Origin: Adiantum capillus-veneris
Lineage: Eukaryota > Streptophyta > Polypodiopsida > Polypodiales > Pteridaceae
Direction of reading: 5' to 3'
DNA: 64,000 nt
NCBI GenBank assembly: GCA_014529385.2
Contig: CM043968.1
Span: forward strand, 7,639,648-7,703,647
Position numbers and translations under genes: made by a program. How positions within the stretch are numbered: position 1 is the first letter of the stretch; every line of letters begins with the position of its first letter. Shown here piece after piece: positions 44,387 through 57,149 of this stretch. The notes under the pieces were generated by a model. That model made no database searches and was not told the DNA's origin. It worked only from the letters and a program-made list of their open reading frames with translations.

Positions 44387-46252
44387 GTCCTCAACATTGT
44401 TTTCCTCCCAACAATAGACTCCAAGCCTTGGAGTTGTCGGTAGGTATGCGCTTTAGAGGTTTGGTGTCTATCAAGTCATATCCTTATAATTCTAACACTG
44501 GCGGTTTATGGTCATGTTTGGAATCAAAGTGTCAACTTTCAATCCCAATCTGTCTACAATGTTAGAATTTTGTATTCTAGGGTATTACACCCTGTTTTGG
44601 TCCATGTAGAAGGAATCTTGCTAGGATCTAGATAAATTTGGGGCACATGCTTGTTAGTCTTAAAAAAGGTCAAAATATGCTTGAACTTGAGTGAGGTTCC
44701 AATCCCCAACTGGGTAAAAAAAGAAGACATCTCAGAACCTGAGTCAGAGTAAGTATCTGACACTTCTTCCACTATAGTCTCTAAAGGTCTCCCTTGGTTT
44801 ATGCTCTCTTCGATGGATGCCCTCCCTACTTAAATTTTCTCATAAAGTGCCAAGATTATCTAACACCCTACCAAATCTCAAGTTCATAAATGGACACAAG
44901 CAATTAATTGATACTTCAAACCTAGAAAGATGCTCTTTGGTTTAGACATAGTGCTTTTGCACAGTGCCTTGCCCTTTTCTACCAAGGTGTGATTTCTTTC
45001 ACACCAGCACTTCAAACCATCTGTGATTCCATAATTGTTAACTTAAAGTCATAAAGTATCTAACAATTTCTTTCACTAATCACTGGATTTTGAGCTAAAA
45101 CCTTGTTAATGAGTGCAAGCTATCTTAGGCGTGCCAAAGATGGCCACACTCTTCCTCAAAGATGAAATCTGACTTTGATTACTTTAATGGGGTTCTTATG
45201 GTCAGACAAAGATAACCCTAGTGTCAGTTCAAAACAATCTTTTTTGGTAGACTCTCTCTATCTTTCGATGCACCGAAGATCAAATTTCACTTTTAAGGAG
45301 TTTTTTGGCCAGTATGATTTTCCTAGGTTTTACATGTAATTTCAAGTCTCTCCATTGAGTTTCAAAAAGTTTGGATTGTATGTAAGTGTTTATCACCTTT
45401 TTTTGCTAGTTTTTGAAGGTTTCCAATTGTTTTGGTGTTTCTAGTTAGTCGTTGCACAACTTTAAAATTGTTCAAACTTACTCAAAAGCTCTATTATGTT
45501 CAAATGAGATTATGTCAATGAAAATTGTGCCAAAATCACCCCTCTAGTAGAAAATCTATCTTCGCAGATAAAATTCTCCAAAAAAACAACTTTTTGTCAA
45601 TTTGTTTCACAGTTTGATTTTTCCCAATGTTTAAAGCTTATTCATGCTTTGGTTTCAATGTTTGGACAAAATTTGACTTTACTTTCTTCAATTTTCTCAC
45701 AAATGATAGTTTTTACCAAGTTTGAGTCCAACGAGGTTTTTTTGTGGCTCAAATGATACCAAAATTAATAGGGAGGGTCAAAACAAGTTGGTCTAACACC
45801 CTACAAGTTCAATTTCCCAAGTTCAATCCCAAAAAGCCCCTATTTATCTTTGGCATGCCAAAAATAGATCTGATAATTTTTTGGTGTTTTTCAAAGGAAT
45901 TTAGATCAAATGCAGTCCTGACTATTTTCTACTTACCATACTTCTACTGAACATAAAAAAGAGTGCAATATGTGGAAAAAATCAACTTCTAGTACCAAAT
46001 CTCTAATTCTACCTAGGTGCTATCCTTCTCGACTAATTCTTAGTCTCAAGGATCCTTTACCCAATCCTACCAGCTAATCTAATGCTACCAAGGTCCGCAC
46101 CGAGTATCCCTACTCTCAAGCACCTCTCGATAGTGATAAAGTCAAAAAGTGTTTTACTCTAGTTGAGCCTAGAGAAAGTAATGAAAATTTTAGTAAATGC
46201 TTTTGGTTTCTCTCTAGTCTAGGTTGCCTCGTCCTTGACATTGGTGCCAAAA
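44387..46252 (-). other. 5' untranslated/leader of gypsy element 1, no gene
   Basis: It lies between the gag remnant and the probable 5' LTR. A primer-site-like TTGGCACCAATGTC (minus, about 46,250-46,236) abuts the LTR. No host gene was recognised. Confidence 0.4.
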
Positions 46253-47086
46253 TGTTGGCCCGCTATTACGCCTTACCATATCGATGCTAGCAAAGCGAGA
46301 ACCACATACATAAAATGTCAATCTGTGGGATGTAGCTAATCCGACTAGTGCATGGAGTCTACAAGAGATAGCTAATCTCTTGGAAAACCCATTTTAGTGT
46401 GCTCTCATCTAGATCAGTCTTAGGTGTGTGTCAAATACCAAAAGCTAACCTTCCTACCTCAAGCATAATACAATGATTTTGTATAACTACAATGCTCTAA
46501 ATGCGACGGAATTTGTTGCCTAGAATGTACGTAGTATCCTCACCAACCTCATGCGCTCAAAATCCATTTTTGATGCTTGGAGAGAATCACATCAAAGATA
46601 AACAACCTATTTTGGGCTTTGAAGCACTCTGTAGCTGCCTTGGATGTGCTCTATCTACTCCTATGGTTGAAAATCAATTTTGGTGCATTTATGGAGCATA
46701 CGGAATAAAACCATATCGTAGATAGACACTACTAAAAGCACAACTTCATCGTGAGAGACTTACATAGAAAGGAAGAGCTTTCAATTGCGAGCATGTTGGT
46801 ATGCTTAGAACTAAAACGATATTTCTCACGAGGGAGACACAAAGAGATGAAACATGAGAGAGTTTATTAAATTGTACTGTAGAGAACACTCACTTTCATT
46901 ATCTCAAACTTAGGTGCAAAGCTACAAAATTGGCTTCTATACCTTGGCCAAGGTTTGAAAAATGAAACCCTAAGTAAATGGCTCGGTAATAAGGGTAGGA
47001 ACTCCAAATAATTACAAATCTAGAATCCCCTGGCCCCTTTACACTCTTTGGCAAATAATTGTGATACAACAAGTTTAGACGTTACA
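46253..47086 (-). repeat. Probable 5' LTR of gypsy element 1
   Basis: On the minus strand it runs TGTAACGTC...GGGCCAACA (834 bp), followed by TTTTGGCACCAATG, similar to the TTGGCGCC-type primer sites of plant gypsy elements. Position and strand fit the gag remnant to its left. The matching 3' LTR was not found, so the ends are tentative. Confidence 0.4.
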
Positions 47087-47339
47087 GGATTTCAAATTAA
47101 TAAATGGGGTTTTTATTCAATAAGTGGGGATAAAAAATGATAGTGATGATCGTGTTAGTTGAGCAGCACAATGAAGCCACATCCAGGGCCACAACTCCCC
47201 AGAAAGGTATGATAATGATAGCAACCATAGTAGCCGCTTTAGCATATGTCACAATATGTACATTATTCCTTTTGTTTCCATGCATCAAGAAGTATCAAAA
47301 GTGAGGTTAATTTTTTTATTTCACATTGGTTACGTCCCA

Positions 47340-49910
47340 TGACATGACATCCACCCCCTCTAAACCTGCACATCCTTCGTTGGTATGTGCCATAATAGTT
47401 TTTGTGAAGCATCAAAACTCATGGTCAGACACCATATCTTCACTTTCATCCATCGTCCTCTTCACTTGAATGGATCAACATCCCCTTTTCTTTTGAAAAA
47501 TTTAACCCTTTTTCTTGCAATGGAAATTTTCATTTTTGTCCCATCTACAAGTTCACACAAGGTGTAAGTTACATTTCCATGTACAGGCTTAACAACATAA
47601 GGACCAATCCATCTCTTTGCAAGCTTCCTTATTATAGAGTGTTGGTTCCAAGGCTACTATCATACACCAACACCCAATTTCAATAGCTTTTGGTATGACC
47701 CTATGCCTCTTGTCAAAACTATCTTTGTTTTTCAACCTTGCATACTTTAGTTGAGCTTTTGTAAGTTCATTGTCTTCAAGCCTTCTTTCAACTTGCCTTA
47801 TGCACAATACAATGAAGCTCATTCCATCTTCCCATGGCAAAACACTCCATGCAAGAACTACATCTTCACTTGGCATAGGTTTTTGACCACACATCAATTC
47901 AACAAGCATATAGCCAGTGAATGAACTATGTTTCCTGTAGTTCGTCCATAATGCGAATGGAAATAGACTTGGTCACTCTCCAAGATTACCTTCATAAGAC
48001 TTATCCAAATCTTTAATTATTGAATGATGACCTCTTTCACTTTTGCCATTTTCCTCTGGGTTTTATTGATGCCCATCCTAGAGAAGAATATTCCCCTTGC
48101 TATTTTAGCATCCAATTCTCCTCTATCTCTTTCCCAAATAGTCATAGCAATAAATCACATATTTAAGAAGAAATTTTCATATAGCTTTTGTATTATTTGT
48201 CCTCATACCAAATACTTCAATTTTTAAAGTTCAAAAGGCATTGTGATCAAGTCCACAGCCCATTTGTAATGTATGGACAATGGATAAGTAGGATGTTGTC
48301 CATCATGATTTCGTACATTTGAATACATTTGGTATGTCACACAAGACTCCAAAAACTCAGCCACATCCTTATACATCTCTTTCCACCAATAACTTTCTTT
48401 TACTTTGGAAAATGTTACCCATACACCTCAATGTCTTGTCCATAAACTTTCATGGAAATATTTAATAATCTCTTGGTGAGTAGCCTTATCACACACTACC
48501 CACAATGGTGTTTCATCTCTTTGTTTAGGATGCTTCCATAAGTAGACATACATCCTTCAAGAAGTATCCATATGATTTTCTTCTTATCCTCTTAAATTCT
48601 TGCTCATCCCAATCATCCTCTTTTTGCAAGGTACTTAAGTAGTGACTTACCATGAGCCATTCACACTCATATAGATCCTTAAAAAAGGAGTCAAGTGAAG
48701 ATACAAAAAATTGCATAATTACTCTTTTCATGAGAAATAGTGTAAAACTTTGTACCTACATCATCTCCCTCAAAAATCATGTCATGTTCATCTTCATACC
48801 TTGCCCTAGATAGCATATCTACCATTGGCTTGTTTTTCCCTACAATATGCTTGAACTCGAGATTCAAGCACTTTATGTAGGCTATCAATACATCACAGCA
48901 TAGCAATGTTAGGAGTTGAACAATTTGTAATCATTCCAAGAAGAGACAACCAATTAGTTTCCACTCGCAACCACGGATGCCCCTATCAAGTACTCCTTGT
49001 CACACCTCAATGTTGTGACTACTTTGCATAATTTCCTTTTTACCTGCACATAACTTCATGGAAAGAAGTCAAAACCTTATCCCCAAACCTCATCACATAC
49101 CTTTTTCCCTTGTCATCATCTTGCCATGTTGCCTATCCTATCCTTGTAGGACTCATGTCCACTGCCACAATGATAGGTCTTTCACATGTATAGTCTACCT
49201 TTCTCAAGGTTGGTGATGAGAAGTAGCTTCTTTGTTTTCCTCATGGCTTTTGCGTGCTCTTCTTCCCATTGAAACTTTTGATTCTTTATCAAAAACCTAT
49301 AAAGAGGATCTGTTACATGTGCATAATGTGTTATCCAAATAAGATAGAAGACACAAGCACCAAGAACTTCAATGACAATTGTATATGTTTCATTCATGTT
49401 TTTGATTGCATCCATCTTTTTTGAACAAGGACTTCTACCATAAGGACCACACATATACCCCACAATCAACACTTCCTTAACTCCAAATAGAGATTTTTGT
49501 CTCCTAATAGGGTAAGATTACCTCCTTCCAACCTTGAAAACATCTTTTCACAATATTTGATATGATTAGCAACAAACTTACAATACCTCCTCAAATCCAT
49601 AGCTTCATCTCTATCTTTGTCTGCACATCCTTTGACGAGCACATCATCAGAAAACGGCATTGTGATTTGAGGTTTGAAGTCACATAAAACCTTTCAAATG
49701 CCATTTTTCATGTTTTTTGAGGTAAAGTACACATCCTTACTGGTCCCAAAGGTGTTTTCATGGTTGTTAAATCTCTATTCTCAACATCTAACTGAAATTG
49801 GTCGTACCCTAAATAGAGATCCCCCATTGAGTAAATTGACCTTGTTGCAAACGCCTCTATAAATTAAGCCTTTAATGGTTTTGTAACCACGTGATGATAA
49901 CCTTGTTCAC
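47340..49910 (-). pseudogene. Ty3/gypsy pol remnant (element 2)
   Basis: Minus strand, pol order from right to left. RT at about 49,860-49,690 reads IYSMGDLYLGYDQFQLDVEN and TPLGPVRMCTLP ('DL.sGYdQf.i..' block). At 49,660 comes MPFSDDVLVKGCADKD, where the catalytic DD-like strand lies (DDI.VKG type). At 49,472 come CGPYGRSPCSKK and YLIWITHYAHVTDPLYRFL, the RT-RNase H linker. At 48,906 comes EFKHIVGKNKPMVDMLSRA ('GK.N..aD.LSR', RNase H end). At 47,909 comes ELMCGQKPMPSED and LKYARLKNKDSFDKRHR (integrase C-terminal region). The integrase catalytic core is not recognisable in the frames between. A polypurine-like AGAGGGGGTGGATGTCATG near 47,360 marks the 3' end. No gag was found to the right. 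Confidence 0.7.
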
Positions 49911-50987
<1,077 letters not shown>

Positions 50988-51110
50988 TGAAAGGGTGGTG
51001 GTAATGCGTGTGCTAGTCTCCACCCAACCGTGCTATCTTATAGCCTCCCCCTAGCGTACACACTATCCGGCCATGCCGGTGGCCTTGCCCATAGGACCCA
51101 TGTGCTTACA
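50988..51110 (-). repeat. 3' LTR of gypsy element 3 (123 bp)
   Basis: Closely similar over its full length to 55,475-55,596. On the minus strand it starts TGTAAGCACATGGGTCC and ends CCCTTTCA. Confidence 0.85.
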
Positions 51111-51120
51111 TTACCCCCTC

Positions 51121-54083
51121 TTGGAAAATTGTTTTCGTCCTAAAAAATGAACGTAGGAAAATGTTTCTTAAGTTCGAAGACATTCTCCCATGTAGAACCT
51201 TCTTCAAGTCTATCTTGCCATTTTACCAATACCTGTCATCTGACATGATGTCTGGTGTGAAGCTCATGAGAATCCAAAATCTTTTCGGGCTCATGAGGAA
51301 TGCTTGGCGGTGCAATAAGGTCAACCAACACATCTGTGTCAATGACATTATCATTCTATCCTAGCTGTTTTCGTAAACGGCTAACATGAAAAACAGGATG
51401 AACTCGTGAGTGCTCTGAAAGAGCTAACTTATAGGCCACTTGACCTATATGTTTGAGAATGGTAAACGGTCCACAATAGCGTGGTGAAATTTTAGCAACT
51501 TTTCCCGTCTTTAGACTTTCTGAATGCTCTGGAATTTTGAGGAGAACCTTGTCTCCTTCTTTGAAAGTAGCAAGACATCAATGCTCATCTGCGTACTTCT
51601 TATATCAATCATGAGCTTGCTTAACATTCTGCCGAGCAACTCAAAGCATGTCAAAATGGTCTTGGAGAAAATCCTTCGCTTGTTGTATCTTCTCCTTAGC
51701 CAACCCCACCGTAACGGGTGATCTAGGTTGAAATCCATACAAAATCATAAATGGACTAAACCCTGTCGTCACATGCTTTGGAGTATTATAAGCAAATGCC
51801 AATATAGGTAAGTAGTCTTCCCAATTGGTTTGCTTCTTGCTAACGTACGCTTGTAGCATATCCTCTAGCACTTGATTAACTCTTTTTGTTTGACCATCCA
51901 TTTCTGGATGATCAGCCGTACTTAGATTAAGTTTAGTTTTAAACTTTTGGAACACAGCTCTCTAGAAGTGATTATCGAACTTTCGATCTCTGTCACTAAC
52001 GATACTAGCTGGAAGACTGTAGAGTTTAAATATATGCTCTACAAATAGCCGTGCTAATTCCAGTGTCTTAACCGTAGTCTTAGTGGGAATGAATCGACCC
52101 ATCTTTGTGAGATGGTCTACAATTACCCAAATGGTATCATGGCCACGATTTGTAGTAGATAGTCCTACTACAAAATCCATAGAGATACTCTCCCACTTAC
52201 CTTGTGGAATCTCTAAAGGATGTAAAAGGACACCTATCTTGAGACGCTCTGCCTTATTAACTTGGCACTCTTGGTAGTTTAGTACGTACTCTTGAACATG
52301 ATGATGTAAGGCCGACCAATAAATTACCGTCAAACTAAGGCATACGTCTTATGAATACCTGGATGACAAGCACTTGGACTATCGTGACACTCAAATAAGA
52401 TTTGGCGCCTAGTGTCTGAGTCCTTTGGCACACATACTCTACCTTTGTGGAATAAGTAGCCATCATCAATGGAAAAATTCTTCCATCGCTTAAGCTCTTC
52501 CTGAGTAGGGGTGGAGCTCTGTGTGTTGGAGTTTCTATCTGCGTGTGTAGAGACATGTTGATCTGGCTGTTCAGAGACATGTGAGTGTGAGGGATCCTTT
52601 TTTAAAACTACACTCCACACTTTAGCATATGATTGATCTTGTGCACACTTGCCACATAATGACTCTAAAAATCAACTCTTTAGTTCCGTGAAAGCAAGTG
52701 AATTAATCTGAGGCATCCGACTTAGTGCATCCGCTACTACATTATATTGCCCCTTGCGATATCGTAGCTTACAATCATAATCTTGAAGGATTTCTGCCCA
52801 TCTAGCTTTACGGCCCTTCAAGTCTGCTAGAGTAGTAAACCATTTGATACTCTCATGGTCAAAAACTACTTCAAACTCGGCACCATATAAATAATGTTTC
52901 CATTTTTGTAAAGTGTGAATTATGGCATAGAGCTCTCTCTCATAGACATAATAATTCTGTTGAGCTCTATCTAAATTTTTACTTTCAAAGGCTATAGGTC
53001 TTCCCTCCTGGAGAAGTACCACACCAATTGATTTATCACTAGCATCAGTCTCTACCACAAACGGCTTAAGTGGGTCAATGATTGCTAGGATGGGAGCAGT
53101 GGCTATAGCTACCTTGAGCTGTTCAAAATTGCGTTTTTGGTCTTCTTCCTAAGAGAAGGTCTTACCTTTTCCTTTAAGTTGATCCATCATAGGAACAATG
53201 ATTTTGGCATAGTCGTGGATATACTAACGATAAAATCCAGCCATGCCTAAAAATATTTGAAGCTCCTCAACCGTGTTAGGATGTGGCCATTGAAGAATGG
53301 CAGCGACCTTGTTAGTGTCCATCTTGATGCCAGAATAAGAGATCACATGACCGAGGTAATGTATCTCTGTTTTAAAGAAATCGCACTTGCTTTGCTCAGC
53401 ATATAGCACGTGAGCTCATAGCCGTTCAAACACTAATCATAAGTGTTCTATGATTTCATCTTCAGTCTTACTGTAAATGAGAATGTCATCAAGAAAAACT
53501 ACAACAAATTTTCCAAGATAGGGGCATAAGACACTATCCACGAGTGTCATAACTGTATCTGGAGCATTGGTTAGACCAAAAGGCATAACCAAAAATTCAA
53601 AATGTCGAACTGTGTTCTAAAGGAAGTTTTGGAGATATCTTGCAGTAGGATACGTACCTGGTGGTTTCCTGAACGAAGATCTATCTTTTTATATTATCTT
53701 GCCCCATGGAGTTGATCAAACAACTCATCTACTCTTGGCAAAGGATATTTGTTCTTGATGGTTATGGCGTTTAATCTACGATAATCTACGCACATGCGCA
53801 TAGTACCATCTTTCTTTTTTACCAATAGAATTGGTGATACACAAGGCGAATTGCTAGGTCTAATGAAACTACAAACAAGGTAGTCAGCCAATTGACTCTC
53901 AACCTCCTTGGCTTCTTTAGCACTCATACGATAACCTGGTTTACTCACCCGTTTAGTGCCTGGCAAGACATCTATTCCATGTTGCACATCCTGTATAGGG
54001 GGTAAACCCGGTGGTAAATCACTTGAGAGCACATCATTATACTCCATGAGTAAGTGAGTTAGCTTTTGCCATGCGGCATACAT
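51121..54083 (-). pseudogene. Pol polyprotein of gypsy element 3 (RT-RNase H-IN-chromodomain)
   Basis: Minus strand, broken by several stops and shifts but with all blocks visible. [40 protein letters not shown], then [14 protein letters not shown] (intact FLDD) and HYLGHVISYSGIKMD. RNase H (53,058-52,672): ETDASDKSIGVVLLQEGRPI, and GQYNVVADALSRM. Integrase: HDSPSACHPGIHKTY with later YQECQVNK (HHCC zinc region); catalytic core SMDFVVGLSTTNRG, IVSDRDRKF and HPEMDGQTKRVNQVLED (D, D, E). C-terminal chromodomain at about 51,290-51,150: EKILDSHELHTR, LVKWQDRLEEGSTWEN. A chromodomain at this place defines chromoviruses (Tekay-like arrangement). The element makes no full protein as it stands. Confidence 0.85.
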
Positions 54084-54733
54084 CCCATGCTAACGAATTC
54101 TTATCTTCTTCATTGGAGTCCAAAAACTTTGTGGAGAAAGAAGCTTGAAATGCAGCCCAAGATGGAGGACGAGCATCTATTGGAAATGTCATCCACCACT
54201 TATAGGCCTTGCCTTTAAGAGATAGACTTGTTTCCATATCCGTCTTTATATCGAGGGTGTGTCTCAATCTATGAATATCACTCCATTTGTGTAAGAATGT
54301 ATTGACCGCATCCTTGTTGCGATCACGCTCTTCCCCTTAAAACTCAAGAATGGTGATATTCTTAAGTAATGCATTGCTACCTTTTGCATCTTCTGCAACA
54401 CTTGTCTCTTGGACTCCTTGAGTTGTGCGAGCTTGCTTACCTTGAACCGTGCCACTTGTGGCTCCTTGAGTCGTCTGTGAATTCATAAATTTCACAAGTA
54501 ACTCCGTAAGATTGGTAACATTTGTATTGAGTGCAGAGAGGTTGCTTTCAAGTACGCTTTTGGTGATGTTCCAAAGTCTTGAAAGAAGCCATATCTACAA
54601 GCCCATGATCTCCTAGATCATCATCATCATGCATATTAGTGTCAGCAGCACCCGTGGTGCCCTGAGTTTGATCTACGTGCTCAAAATTAAACGTGTGTGT
54701 AGGTGGGATATCCTCACTGGCCATGGTAAACAC
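54037..54733 (-). pseudogene. Truncated gag of gypsy element 3
   Basis: From MASEDIPPTHTF (Met near 54,724) through broken frames to the retrotrans-gag core LKGKAYKWWMTF, SWAAFQASFSTKFLD. The core stops at about 54,085 and the RT region begins at once. The C-terminal half of gag, its CCHC knuckle and the whole protease are therefore absent. Confidence 0.7.
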
Positions 54734-55099
54734 ACACTAATGCAAAGAGAGAAAAAAAACGACAACTTGTACCTTGAGAAATTGAACTCTTTGTGTTTTG
54801 TATGCTCCACGATTTGCGTTGCATGCGAACATCGCCTTGCGAGAATTTGAGTGCTTCACTTGTCGTTCGTTGTAAGAACACCTTTGATGATTCTTCACAA
54901 AAACTCGTTGTTTTTGTGAAGGCTTTTCTTTACTTTGAAGCTCCCTCCTTGAGAAAAAAAAGTATTTTTGGAGGAAAACTTGCCTTCCTCCAAGAAGTGA
55001 AAAGGAAGGGTGAAGCTATTTCCTTGAAGTTTGAAGCTTTTCCTTTCCTTCTAGTTTTCCTTTCAACACAAGTAGACTATCTTTCCTTGTTATACAAAA

Positions 55100-55175
55100 C
55101 AAGGGCCAATAGCTTGATGGTAAAGTGTTGGCCTCTTACCCTCATGGGGTCAGTTTAACCCTCCTTCATGCAAGG
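55100..55175 (+). repeat. tRNA-like segment in the leader of gypsy element 3
   Basis: TAGCTTGATGGTAAAGTGTT (A-box-like), then TTACCCTCATGGGGTCAGTT and TAACCCTCC (B-box-like with substitutions), in the order of a tRNA-derived SINE head. It lies on the strand opposite to the retroelement. Weak on its own. Confidence 0.3.
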
Positions 55176-55474
55176 GTTAATTGGGCCTTCCTACGTGTGC
55201 AGCCAACGGCGCCAACGGAAGCCTTCAGAGCCTCGGTGCCGTCGAGTTGCCGGTCAAGTTTGCCTTGGTCACCCGCCTTGGTCGTCCGTTGTGGGGGTGG
55301 CCGTGGTGGGCTTTCGCTGTCTGTCCATGTGCTGCTCGCACAGAAAACTGTGTCTGCCTTCGTTTTGCTACACAACGGAGACGTCGCTATCTGCAAGAAG
55401 TGGGAGAGAAGCATAACGTTGCACACACATGCAAGAAACTTTTAGCCTCCTCCTAAAAATAGCTCTGATACCAG

Positions 55475-55596
55475 TGAAAGGGCGGTGGTAATGCATGTGC
55501 TAGTCTCCACCCAACGTGCTATCTTATAGCCTCCCCCTAGCGTACACACTGTCCGACCGTACCGGTGGCCTTGCCCATAGGACCCATCTCCTGACA
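55475..55596 (-). repeat. 5' LTR of gypsy element 3 (122 bp)
   Basis: Near-identical partner of 50,988-51,110. The primer site lies just inside it (CTCTGATACCA on the plus strand, ending 55,473). Confidence 0.85.
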
Positions 55597-56201
55597 TTAA
55601 TATCCCATCTTTGCCTCAGAAGGTCTCAATTGAATCCTTATTGAATTTCGTTGGCACTTGTGAAGAATATACTTTTAGAACTCTCTAGTTCATAAACACA
55701 TTCATCTATCCATTGTACATAATTGGCCCTTCTACTATTTTTACTTTCTCTCAATAGAATGTCCAATTCTAGCAAGAGAAAAATCATGTAGGTAGACCAA
55801 AAATGAAATTTGGTGACATTATCCCACCCTTGAAATCATAGTTGTCCTCGACTATGCTTCTATTCAAGAGAGATATCTTTGCTCCATTGGCTTTTTGCTT
55901 AGGATCCACTTCTAGAACCTTCACCTTCATACATGGGAGAAACTCTACCACAAGTATGTCTATCCTATTAGCACTAGCACCTCCCGAAGTAGATTGCAAG
56001 TCTACTCAATACGCAGGAGAAATTTTACCACGAGTGTGCAACATTTGGTATGCATACACATTACATAAAAACATTAATGAAGAACTTGAGAAAACAGAGT
56101 TCAAGAGTGAGAATCATGTTTTTCTTCATTGCAGTTCATTCAATACATCAATTCAAAAAACATTAGAGCATTTGCATGCAATTCATTGCAGGTAGCTACA
56201 A
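55597..56201 (-). other. 3' end fragment of a further minus-strand gypsy element
   Basis: On the minus strand 55,860-55,810 reads SIVEDNYDFKGGIMS with a TTTCAAGGGTGGGATAATGTCA tract spanning pol end, polypurine tract and LTR start; only the first 20 bases of that tract are diagnostic. The same wording occurs at 63,350-63,400. Left of it would be this element's 3' LTR, cut by element 3. No other gene. Confidence 0.4.
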
Positions 56202-56991
56202 TTCTCATAAAATCTAATATCTAACTTTTCCAAATGATTTTCTCATATTAAATTGGCCATTTAAAATGGAAATATAAAGGGAGGAAGAGTTAGAATATTA
56301 ATATGTGCTACTCGACTTATCTCAATAGCAGACCAAAAGGAGAGATAGTCTACCATAGAGCAATGTGAACTCAATGAAGCTTTAATTGGCCTTCATGAAG
56401 ACACCTTGTTAGAATGAACTTCCTTAGAGCTCTTGCACCTCAAGAAAGTTCATTCTAGCAAGCTTAGATAAGTGGAGAAGCCTACACCAACAACACTTGA
56501 CCATGGAATGCAAATCCAAGCAAGTGCAAAGCTTTAAAGTATGCTCATCTTCTTCTCCATTTGTATTACTATGCTAACCTATGCTATGCTTTATGAGTGA
56601 AATAATGTGAGAAGTTCCTTGTAAGAATACTTCTTCTTTTTCTTCTCTCTCCTCACCCCCCGCTAGCTCTCTTCCCCTTTGTGTTTGAGGTCTTCGGATT
56701 ACGACCCTACCAAGTGTAATTTTGGTGCATGAAGCTTTTCATCTTGATGGAATCAATTGGCTTTGAAGAACAAAAAGATTGTATTGTAAACAAGTCTCTC
56801 TCAATGGGAGAAGTTATAATACAAAGTGGAGGGGGGGTCGACTCCAACTAAATTCGGTCCTCAACTATTGTCAGTCTTAATCTGTCTCTCTTTTTGAAGT
56901 TATTTTGCATGCCAAACAAACTAGTTATGTTGCTCCTTGTTACAGACTCCAACCAAGCACTTTCTTTTTGCTCATAAGGAATATCCTTAAT

Positions 56992-57037
<46 letters not shown>

Positions 57038-57082
57038 AATATAATTTTGCTACGGTTAATGAAAGTAGCTTATTCTGTCACA
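56202..57082 (+). repeat. 5' LTR of gypsy element 4 (plus strand)
   Basis: About 881 bp ending TTCTGTCACA, then TTGGTATCAAAGC (initiator-Met-type primer site). Most of its length is similar, in inverse orientation, to 62,025-63,355 (shared GGAATGCAAATCCAA, GATTGTATTGTA, CAAATGATTTTCTCAT), which confirms the LTR family. Contains (CT)n at 56,997-57,032 and a 12-bp inverted repeat (56,410-56,421 with 56,446-56,457). Confidence 0.7.
56997..57032. repeat. (CT)n microsatellite
   Basis: About 36 bp of CT inside the LTR of gypsy element 4. Confidence 0.9.
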
Positions 57083-57149
57083 TTGGTATCAAAGCATAGG
57101 CTAATATTTTCTTGCTTAAGAAGAGAGGTCCTAGGGGAGACTACATAGG

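Larger units (their letters stand above)
50988..55596 (-). mobile_element. Ty3/gypsy chromovirus with very short LTRs (element 3)
   Basis: A 4.6-kb minus-strand element. 5' LTR 55,475-55,596; primer site TGGTATCAGAGCTAT on the minus strand (about 55,473-55,459); gag from about 54,724; pol down to about 51,125; polypurine tract CCAAGAGGGGGTAA (51,124-51,111); 3' LTR 50,988-51,110. The LTRs are about 122 bp, much shorter than the usual several hundred bp of chromoviruses. Flanking pentamers are AAAAT and TTAAT, so no clean target duplication. The last part of gag, the zinc knuckle and the protease are missing by internal deletion near 54,085. Confidence 0.85.

Noticed and set aside
54793-55456. 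Plus-strand frames near the primer site of gypsy element 3
   Set aside because: They lie antisense in the leader of the element, differ in three overlapping frames and show no family.
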